9,800 nt of DNA from an uncultured Clostridia bacterium (GTDB lineage Bacteria; Bacillota; Clostridia; Oscillospirales; Acutalibacteraceae). The stretch spans positions 1 to 9,800 of the forward strand of contig CAMFTS010000038.1 of NCBI GenBank assembly GCA_945988915.1. The letters are read 5' to 3'. The position numbers and the translations under genes were made by a program. Numbering within the stretch: position 1 is the stretch's first letter; every line of letters starts with the position of its first letter. The notes under the pieces were generated by a model. The model was not told the origin of the DNA. It saw only the letters and a program-made list of their open reading frames with translations, and did no database searches. This document shows, one piece after another, positions 1 to 4,598 of the stretch.

Positions 1-591
1 GTCTATAACGGCGGCGGATTTATCGGTGTGGGCGAACCTGCGGCACATCAATGGCAGGGTAAATTTTTCCAACTTGACGACATTTTAGGCGTCGAAAGAG
101 AAAACGGATTAACACTGAATACCCGCCGTTATAATGTTGAAGAACACCGTGACCATTTCATTCTTGCCGATGCAGAGGGCGAGGTTGATTTCGGTGAAGG
201 AAAGAAGAATATTGTTGCCCTTGACGGCACAACGGTACTTATTCAGAACGCAACCGAACTTCCCTTTATGGTAAGACATGCGGAAGAAGTACAAATGGCA
301 GTCAAAGAGTTCGGCAAGGGTAGAGGTGTTTATATCAGCGGTTTGCCCTATTCATTTAAAAACAGCCGTGTTCTTCACCGTGCAATTCTTTGGAGTGCTT
401 CAGCCGAAGATGAACTTTATCGTTGGTATTCAACAAACTATAATGTTGAAGTCCACGCTTATGTTAAAAACGGAAAGTACTGCGTTGTGAATAATACTTA
501 TGAACCGCAGGATACAACCGTGTATTTAGGTGACGGAACAAGTTTCGACCTCCATTTAGAAGCAAATGAAATTAAATGGTATCAAATATAA
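1..591 (+). CDS. lnpA: 1,3-beta-galactosyl-N-acetylhexosamine phosphorylase (GH112), C-terminal part
   Basis: The reading frame is open from base 1, so the gene starts upstream of the window; 196 residues are visible out of about 720-750 in the family. Family members split lacto-N-biose or galacto-N-biose with phosphate to galactose 1-phosphate and a HexNAc, in the cytoplasm, during growth on mucin or milk glycans. The visible part opens with VYNGGGFIGVGEPAAHQWQG and a nearby FFQLDDILGV, which I recognise from the domain after the catalytic barrel. It runs through RHAEEVQMAVKEFGKGRGVY, ISGLPYSFKNSRVLHRAILW and a beta-rich tail ending EANEIKWYQI. The catalytic barrel lies outside the window, so substrate choice cannot be read; a galactosyl-rhamnose phosphorylase of the same family remains possible. 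The methionine at base 28 is internal and is not the start. A terminator follows 8 nt after the stop, so this is the last gene of its unit. Confidence 0.85.
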   Translation, partial: VYNGGGFIGVGEPAAHQWQGKFFQLDDILGVERENGLTLNTRRYNVEEHRDHFILADAEGEVDFGEGKKNIVALDGTTVLIQNATELPFMVRHAEEVQMAVKEFGKGRGVYISGLPYSFKNSRVLHRAILWSASAEDELYRWYSTNYNVEVHAYVKNGKYCVVNNTYEPQDTTVYLGDGTSFDLHLEANEIKWYQI

Positions 592-598
592 CTTTCAA

Positions 599-640
599 TA
601 GAAAAACTCCCGTTCGTTTCTGCGGACGGGAGTTTTTCTA
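599..640 (+). terminator. Rho-independent terminator of the GH112 gene
   Basis: The arms at 599-613 (TAGAAAAACTCCCGT) and 626-640 (ACGGGAGTTTTTCTA) are perfect 15-bp complements around a short loop. The GC core is flanked by A and T runs on the two sides, so it could stop transcription from either strand. It lies 8 nt after the stop codon. Confidence 0.93.
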
Positions 641-880
641 TACATATAAACGTTTTTGAACAAGTGAACAAATCGGACACCGATTGTAATTCATTAAATA
701 TATGATCTGCACATATAAATCAACCGTATATATTGCCTGTAATACAGACATACCTAGAGCGTGTGTCAATGACCGATTTTAATGTTGTTTTTAAAAATCG
801 GTCAAATTCGGTCAAAAATTCCACCATATATGTATATATTCACATAAAATCCGCTTATTCATTTATGAAGTTGAACAAAT
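641..880. other. Gene-free AT-rich stretch with small inverted repeats
   Basis: No open frame here has coding character. It holds a 6-3-6 palindrome at 671-685 (AATCGG-ACA-CCGATT), the TCGGTCA cluster listed separately (770-814), and a 9-bp direct repeat TGAACAAAT at 665-673 and 872-880. The second copy touches the first codon of the ptsI remnant. I see no clear promoter or ribosome site in front of base 881. Confidence 0.6.
770..814. promoter_or_regulatory. Operator-like cluster of TCGGTCA heptamers
   Basis: The heptamer occurs inverted at 770-776 (TGACCGA) and direct at 798-804 and 808-814. The two direct copies are 10 bp apart, about one helical turn. The first two lie within a perfect 10-bp inverted repeat (GACCGATTTT at 771-780, AAAATCGGTC at 794-803). 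No T-run follows on either strand, which argues against a terminator and fits a protein-binding array. No intact gene lies directly downstream, so the target is unknown. The palindrome at 671-685 shares the TCGG core. Confidence 0.4.
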
Positions 881-1222
881 ATGATTGAAACGCCTGCGGC
901 GGTGCTCATTGCCGATGAATTGGCAAAAATTGCTGAGTTTTTCAGCATAGGCACAAACGACCTTACAGGCTATGTGATGGCAGTTGACAGAGGCAACGGC
1001 AGAGTTTCAAACCTTTACAGCGTTCATAAAAAAGCGGTTTTGAAAGCTATTGAAATGACAATAAGCAGCGCAAAGAGAGCCGGAATACCTGTTGGTATGT
1101 GCGGAGAATCAGCGGCTGACCGTGAACTTATTCCGCAGCTTGTAAAGTGGGGGCTTGACGAATTTTCCGTTACGCCCAACTCAATTCTCAGTACACGCAA
1201 AGCAATTTGCGAATGTAAATGA
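881..1222 (+). pseudogene. ptsI: Remnant of PTS enzyme I (phosphoenolpyruvate-protein phosphotransferase), C-terminal fragment
   Basis: This 113-residue frame matches the end of the PEP-binding barrel of enzyme I, which normally has about 540-570 residues and passes phosphate from PEP to HPr. It keeps MIETPAA, FFSIGTNDLTGYVMAVDRGN and GIPVGMCGES. Spacing agrees with E. coli enzyme I as I recall it: Glu3 and Asp27 match the Mg ligands Glu431 and Asp455, and Cys74 matches the catalytic Cys502. The HPr-binding and phosphohistidine domains and the first half of the barrel are missing. An in-frame TGA at 872-874 lies only two codons before the ATG, and no good ribosome site is seen, so homology begins almost exactly at the break. 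The usual NDLTQY reads NDLTGY, and the C-terminal tail is shorter than in E. coli. I infer a deletion remnant; a metagenomic misassembly could give the same picture. A functional standalone protein is unlikely. Confidence 0.8.
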
Positions 1223-1278
1223 ATAAATCACATCAAAGCCGATACCCGAAAAGGCGTGGCTGTGGAATATCTCACGGC

Positions 1279-1307
1279 AAAAAAAAGAGCAGGCAAATCG
1301 CCTGCTC
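1279..1307 (-). terminator. Minus-strand terminator hairpin
   Basis: GAGCAGGC (1287-1294) and GCCTGCTC (1300-1307) form a perfect 8-bp stem with a 5-nt loop. The run of eight A at 1279-1286 becomes a U-tract only when read on the minus strand, and no T-run follows on the plus strand. It therefore serves minus-strand transcripts from the tRNA side rather than the ptsI remnant, and is the second stop signal in series there. Confidence 0.75.
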
Positions 1308-1340
1308 GATACATAACAATTTAAACTTAGAGGAAATGTA

Positions 1341-1377
1341 AAAAAAGTGAGTATTCACTTGTGTTATGAATACTCAC
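1341..1377 (-). terminator. Minus-strand terminator behind the tRNA 3'-end fragment
   Basis: GTGAGTATTCA (1347-1357) and TGAATACTCAC (1367-1377) are perfect 11-bp complements, with an A-run at 1341-1346 that gives a U-tract on the minus strand. It begins 2 nt after the CCA of the tRNA fragment at 1380-1398, the same arrangement as the intact tRNA and its terminator. Its sequence is unrelated to that other terminator. Confidence 0.85.
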
Positions 1378-1379
1378 TA

Positions 1380-1398
1380 TGGTGCGAGAGACGGGACT
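1380..1398 (-). pseudogene. 3'-end fragment of tRNA-Leu (T-loop to CCA)
   Basis: These 19 bases repeat 1596-1614 exactly: half of the T-loop, the 3' side of the T-stem, the 3' acceptor strand and CCA. Identity stops abruptly inside the T-loop, where the GC-rich element begins, and stops again right after the CCA. Nothing of the 5' part of a tRNA is present, so it cannot make a tRNA. It is either what is left of a second tRNA-Leu gene or a direct repeat left by an integration event at the tRNA 3' end. Confidence 0.85.
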
Positions 1399-1545
1399 GG
1401 CCGTCTGCCGCGGCTACGCCTTGCATACTATCCGCTCGGCGACCCAAATCCTGCGGATTTCGGTACCTGCCTCCCGCTCCTCGCTAAAAACAGTCCACCG
1501 GACTGTTTTCTTAACGCTCAGACCCTCTCGGGTCCAAGTCCCGTC
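1390..1545. repeat. GC-rich hairpin-dense element with T-arm-like inverted ends
   Basis: The ends are inverted copies: GACGGGACTGG (1390-1400) and CCAAGTCCCGTC (1534-1545), complementary except for one extra A. The right end also folds on the plus strand as a tRNA T-arm mimic, CGGG-TCCAAGT-CCCG (1529-1543), one base in the loop different from the real tRNA-Leu next door. Inside are perfect hairpins at 1446-1460 (AAATCC-TGC-GGATTT), 1487-1509 (AAAACAGTCC-ACC-GGACTGTTTT) and 1521-1534 (GACCC-TCTC-GGGTC), and a GCCGCGGC palindrome at 1407-1414. By hand count 101 of 165 bases in 1381-1545 are G or C, far above the neighbouring genes. The open frame across it (1366-1617) runs into the tRNA and shows no protein character. 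It looks like a small non-coding, possibly non-autonomous repeat unit; whether it is multicopy cannot be seen from one window. Confidence 0.7.
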
Positions 1546-1556
1546 AAAATCATAAC

Positions 1557-1595
1557 AAAAAAACAGAGCAATCACAAATGTGATTACTCTGTTTT
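1557..1595 (-). terminator. Terminator of tRNA-Leu
   Basis: The outer stem pairs AAAAACAGAG (1559-1568) with CTCTGTTTTT (1587-1596) and the inner stem pairs AATCAC (1570-1575) with GTGATT (1580-1585), around a 4-nt loop with one C-A mismatch. The A-run at 1557-1563 gives the minus-strand U-tract. It directly follows the CCA of the tRNA; the last T at 1596 is shared with the CCA end. Confidence 0.9.
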
Positions 1596-1679
1596 TGGTG
1601 CGAGAGACGGGACTTGAACCCGTACGGGATTACCACACGCCCCTCAAACGTGCGCGTCTGCCGATTCCGCCACTCTCGC
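1596..1679 (-). tRNA. tRNA-Leu (anticodon GAG), CCA encoded
   Basis: On the minus strand the acceptor stem is GCGAGAG / CTCTCGC, followed by discriminator A and an encoded CCA. The D-arm is GCG-GAATCGGCAGA-CGC. The anticodon stem CACGT / GCGTG encloses TTGAGGG, giving anticodon GAG, which reads CUC and CUU. A long variable arm, as expected for Leu, precedes the T-arm ACGGG-TTCAAGT-CCCGT. The length of 84 nt is normal for this class. It has its own promoter (1722-1750) and terminator (1557-1595), so it is a single-gene unit independent of the lipoprotein gene upstream. Confidence 0.96.
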
Positions 1680-1721
1680 ATATTCACTTTTGCCGATTGG
1701 TTTTCCCTGTCAGCAAAAGAT

Positions 1722-1750
1722 ATTATATCAAAGACATTTAACTATGTCAA
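1722..1750 (-). promoter_or_regulatory. Promoter of tRNA-Leu
   Basis: On the minus strand TTGACA (1745-1750) and TATAAT (1722-1727) are both perfect consensus and are 17 bp apart. The expected start, about 7 nt further on, leaves a leader of roughly 35 nt before the tRNA at 1679. The strength suits a stable RNA gene. Confidence 0.92.
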
Positions 1751-1791
1751 CATATTTTTTTATAAAAAAGAAACTTTTTCAAAACGATGTT

Positions 1792-2796
1792 TTAAATCAC
1801 TACAAGACCTTCAAGGTCGGGAATTCCTATACCGAGCAAGCTGTATGTTTTTTTTGAAAGGAATATATTGCCTTCTATTGAATAATCAACGGGAATATCG
1901 GAAACCTTTGTACCTTTTATTATTTGATCTGCCATTACAGCCGCACTTTTGGCAAGCTCTGTCGGTGAAGAACAAAATGCCGCAAGAGCTCCTGAGCTTA
2001 CAGCAGATGTTCCCGAAGAAAATACAAATTTGCCGTTATCCGTTGAAATTTTTACTATTTTGTCCATTGCCGAATCCAAATAATTGTCCGCAGGCGCATA
2101 AATTGCGTCAACCTCTGCTATGATACTTTCGGTCTGTTTTTCAATATCATCAAGGCTTGTTACAGGATAGGTTTTAACTGTAAGTCCCTCTGAAACGGCC
2201 TTTTTCTCAAAAAGCTCGGCATTTGCCTTAGCCGATGCATTTTCTTCACAGTACATTATGCCGACTGTTTTAACCTCAGGCGTAAAAATTCTGATAAGAG
2301 ATATAGATTTTGCTTCGGAAACATTCATTACAGTTCCGGTCATATTTTTATCGGGTGCTTCGGCCTTTGTTGTAATTCCGTAAGAAACAGGATCGGTAAC
2401 GCCTATGAAAACGCAAGGAATATCCAAAGCGGCTTTGCTGATTGCCACTGCGGCACTGTCGGAAATTGCAACTATTAAACTGTAATCCGAGCCTTTAAGA
2501 GAAGCAATTTGTTCGTTGAGCTTGTCCATATCACGCTGAGCATTTTTCACATCGAATTTCATTTTCATTTCGTCGTAGCCCAGTATTCTCATTCTTGAAA
2601 CAAAAGCTTCACGCATTTCGTTTTCCTGATTGCCGTTATCATATACCACAAAGGCTACTTTATATGATAAATCCGAATCATGCGGAGAAGTAACCGTATC
2701 TGTTATCGGCTGTTCCTTCTTGCCTGAACACGAACAGAATAAAAATGAAAAAACAAGTATTGGTAATGTAAAAAAAATGAAAAAGCGTTTTTTCAT
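1792..2796 (-). CDS. ABC transporter substrate-binding lipoprotein (ABC_sub_bind, PF04392 type)
   Basis: This 334-residue protein has a lipoprotein signal: charged MKKR, a hydrophobic stretch to residue 20, then FCSCSGKK with Cys23 as the likely lipidated residue. The -3 position is Phe, so the lipobox is not textbook. The mature part follows the two-lobed binding-protein plan. YKVAFVVYDNG opens lobe 1, then VAISDSAAVAISKAALDIPC and VFIGVTDPVSYGIT match the stretch typical of this family, and VKTVGIMYCEENASAKANAE opens lobe 2. The family includes tryptophan/tyrosine-type and unassigned ABC systems; the ligand cannot be told here. A GAAAGGAAA ribosome site precedes the ATG by about 8 nt. No permease or ATPase gene adjoins: downstream is tRNA-Leu and upstream is a divergent gene, so it is an orphan within the window and its transporter would be encoded elsewhere. 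I am sure of the family and unsure of the substrate. Confidence 0.88.
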   Translation of the reverse strand: MKKRFFIFFTLPILVFSFLFCSCSGKKEQPITDTVTSPHDSDLSYKVAFVVYDNGNQENEMREAFVSRMRILGYDEMKMKFDVKNAQRDMDKLNEQIASLKGSDYSLIVAISDSAAVAISKAALDIPCVFIGVTDPVSYGITTKAEAPDKNMTGTVMNVSEAKSISLIRIFTPEVKTVGIMYCEENASAKANAELFEKKAVSEGLTVKTYPVTSLDDIEKQTESIIAEVDAIYAPADNYLDSAMDKIVKISTDNGKFVFSSGTSAVSSGALAAFCSSPTELAKSAAVMADQIIKGTKVSDIPVDYSIEGNIFLSKKTYSLLGIGIPDLEGLVVI

Positions 2797-2832
2797 AGAT
2801 GGTTTCCTTTCAGAAAAATACTGATTTAGTCA

Positions 2833-2861
2833 ATTAAAACACAGTTGTTTTTGTTTGTCAA
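2833..2861 (-). promoter_or_regulatory. Promoter of the substrate-binding lipoprotein gene
   Basis: On the minus strand TTGACA (2856-2861) and TTTAAT (2833-2838) are separated by 17 bp and lie about 36 nt before the ATG. It is divergent from the promoter at 2897-2925, with 35 bp between the two -35 boxes, so one regulator could act on both. Confidence 0.75.
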
Positions 2862-2896
2862 TCGAAAAAGGTAATAATAGTTTACGCATAAATATA

Positions 2897-2925
2897 TTGT
2901 GTTTTTCCGAATATTATTGTATAAT
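2897..2925 (+). promoter_or_regulatory. Promoter of the YhhN/MscS gene pair
   Basis: TTGTGT (2897-2902) and TATAAT (2920-2925) are 17 bp apart and lie about 31 nt before the start codon. A GAGGTGG ribosome site at 2946-2952 follows. Confidence 0.75.
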
Positions 2926-2956
2926 ATAACTAATTATTGGCAGTTGAGGTGGTAAA

Positions 2957-3661
2957 ATGAGTTTGAGCTTTTACGATGCGGCAATAGTAGCAGGAATAGC
3001 AGCTACTGTAATTTTCCTGGTGGTCAGGGTAAAAAAAGGCGGAATACCCGGATTATATACTAAATCAATAGCAAGTTTTTGCTTTATTGCAACCGCGCTT
3101 GCGGCAACTAATAAAAACAGTACATTCATAGGTTACGCATCACTGATAATATTCGGCTTGGTAATGGGAATGCTCGGAGATATATGGCTTGATTTAAAAT
3201 GGATTCAGCTTGAAAGCAAGGACTCATATCTTTATTCCGGATTCATTTCATTTTTAGTCGGGCACTTGTTTTATATCAGTGCTGTTTATTTATATTCTCC
3301 GTGGACAGCTCTGTCTTTTGCGGCTGCGGTTGCCGGAGCCGTTGTGATTGCTGTTATCGCAACACTTATGGAAAAGCCTTTGAAGATGAATTACGGAAAA
3401 TTCAAGACTATTCTTTTCCTGTATTCTTTAGTCCTCGCATTTACTGTTACATCTTCCGTTGTAACGGCAATTATTACTCGAGGCGAAACGGTTTGGGTGG
3501 TTATGAGCGTAGGAGCGGTACTGTTTTTGCTTTCAGACCTCGTACTTTCAGGCATTTATTTCGGGGAAGGAAAAAATACACCCGCAAACGTTGTTGTGAA
3601 TCATGTACTTTATTACATGGCACAGTTTATTATGGCTTCAACAATATTTTTTATTAAATAA
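2957..3661 (+). CDS. YhhN-family membrane protein (lysoplasmalogenase-like, PF07947)
   Basis: This 234-residue protein is almost wholly hydrophobic, with about eight membrane segments beginning at residues 8-23 and ending at 219-233. It carries the marks of the YhhN/TMEM86 family: GMLGDIWLD (71-79), FLVGHLFYISAVY (99-111), VLFLLSDLVLSG (188-199) and YYMAQFIMA (219-227). The acidic residues Asp75 and Asp194 sit in the positions conserved in the family. The animal members hydrolyse the vinyl-ether bond of lysoplasmalogens. Many anaerobic Firmicutes make plasmalogens, so such a role is plausible, but the activity of this bacterial copy is inferred from family only. The start is fixed by GAGGTGG 4 nt upstream. 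It is followed after 18 nt by an MscS channel gene and probably shares its transcript. Confidence 0.85.
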   Translation: MSLSFYDAAIVAGIAATVIFLVVRVKKGGIPGLYTKSIASFCFIATALAATNKNSTFIGYASLIIFGLVMGMLGDIWLDLKWIQLESKDSYLYSGFISFLVGHLFYISAVYLYSPWTALSFAAAVAGAVVIAVIATLMEKPLKMNYGKFKTILFLYSLVLAFTVTSSVVTAIITRGETVWVVMSVGAVLFLLSDLVLSGIYFGEGKNTPANVVVNHVLYYMAQFIMASTIFFIK

Positions 3662-3679
3662 GAAGGGAATTAAAAGATT

Positions 3680-4498
3680 GTGAGCGAAAAAATAAAAGAT
3701 ATTCTTGAATTCTCTGTAGGATCTTTTACAGTCGGAAAAATTATTTCGGCAGTTATTACTTTTATAATATGCTATTTCGTTGTTAAGATACTTACAAAAT
3801 GCTTCGCAAGGATTATTGATAAAACATCAATAGATGTTACATTAAAAAAATACATCAAAACAACAATAAAAGCAGTCCTTTATTTCATTACTGCAATGAT
3901 AGTAGTTGATGCTTTGGGCGTTTCGGCAACTTCTCTTGTCGCCGCGTTTTCCGTTGTTGGTTTAGCCGCTTCTCTTGCGGTGCAGGATTCTCTTTCAAAC
4001 ATTGCAAGCGGGATAGTACTCATTGTTAACAAACCGTTCAAAAGCGGGGATTACATAGAAATTGACGATGTAGGCGGTACGGTATCGTCTGTCGGCCTTG
4101 TGCATAGCAAAATAGTTACCATTGACAATAAAATGATTTTTATTCCGAACAGCAAGGTTGTTTCGGCTAAGATAGTAAACTTTACGGCGCAGGAAAAGCG
4201 CAGAGTAGATATTGAAGTTTGCGCGTCATATGACTCTCCTATAAGAGATGTCAAACAGGCACTTTTAAATGCGGTTGACAGAAGCGAGCTGTTTATTGAC
4301 AAACCTCAAAAACCTTTTGCGGCCGTGCTTTCTTATGATGACAGCAGTATAAGATATGTTGTCAGAGCGTGGACAAAAACTAAGGATTACTGGGACGCAT
4401 ACTTTGCTTTAACGGAAAATATCAAGACGGAATTTGACCTCGCAAATGTAGAAATGACATATAACCATTTAAACATTCATATGGTTGAAAATAAATAA
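3680..4498 (+). CDS. Small-conductance mechanosensitive ion channel, MscS family
   Basis: This 272-residue protein has the size and plan of MscS (E. coli 286). Membrane helices fall at about 18-38, 61-82 and 83-116. The third is the pore helix: it is rich in Gly and Ala (VVGLAASLAVQDSLSNIASG) and runs into KPFKSGDYIEIDDVGGTV, which begins the beta domain. The IPNSKVVSAKIVNF stretch (155-168) is also typical, followed by the alpha/beta vestibule. Family members open under membrane tension to release solutes on hypo-osmotic shock. Translation starts at GTG, since AGAAGGGA at 3661-3668 is the only ribosome site nearby and no ATG is correctly placed. It lies 18 nt after the YhhN-type gene, so the two are likely co-transcribed; both are membrane proteins, but a joint function is only a guess. 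No clear terminator hairpin follows the stop. Confidence 0.95.
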   Translation: MSEKIKDILEFSVGSFTVGKIISAVITFIICYFVVKILTKCFARIIDKTSIDVTLKKYIKTTIKAVLYFITAMIVVDALGVSATSLVAAFSVVGLAASLAVQDSLSNIASGIVLIVNKPFKSGDYIEIDDVGGTVSSVGLVHSKIVTIDNKMIFIPNSKVVSAKIVNFTAQEKRRVDIEVCASYDSPIRDVKQALLNAVDRSELFIDKPQKPFAAVLSYDDSSIRYVVRAWTKTKDYWDAYFALTENIKTEFDLANVEMTYNHLNIHMVENK

Positions 4499-4506
4499 TT
4501 TTTTTG

Positions 4507-4535
4507 TTGATTTAAAAAACTTATTGTGATATAAT
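4507..4535 (+). promoter_or_regulatory. Promoter of the LRR-dockerin gene
   Basis: TTGATT (4507-4512) and an extended -10, TGATATAAT (4527-4535), are 17 bp apart. The leader of about 57 nt is AT-rich and carries AAGGGAGTGG (4583-4592) as ribosome site before the ATG at 4599. This accounts for the intergenic stretch after the channel gene. Confidence 0.78.
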
Positions 4536-4598
4536 TTCTTAAATATAATAATTTTATTTTAATTGTATTAACACAACTGCTTAAGGGAGTGGAAAAGT

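Noticed and set aside
771..803. The 10-bp inverted repeat as a terminator or riboswitch
   Set aside because: No U-tract follows on either strand and no conserved riboswitch core is visible; the extra heptamer fits an operator array better.
1366..1617. 83-codon open frame over the GC-rich element
   Set aside because: It has no ribosome site, runs through terminator and tRNA sequence on the opposite strand, and its length follows from high GC content rather than coding use.
1755..1792. Possible terminator of the lipoprotein gene, with AAAAC-GAT-GTTTT and GAAA-CTT-TTTC mini-hairpins near a T-run on the minus strand
   Set aside because: The stems are 4-5 bp and almost all A/T, too weak to call; they may allow readthrough into the tRNA promoter region.
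1614..2123. 169-codon plus-strand open frame over the tRNA and the lipoprotein gene
   Set aside because: It starts inside the tRNA-Leu gene and lies antisense to a well-supported lipoprotein gene; its composition is not protein-like.
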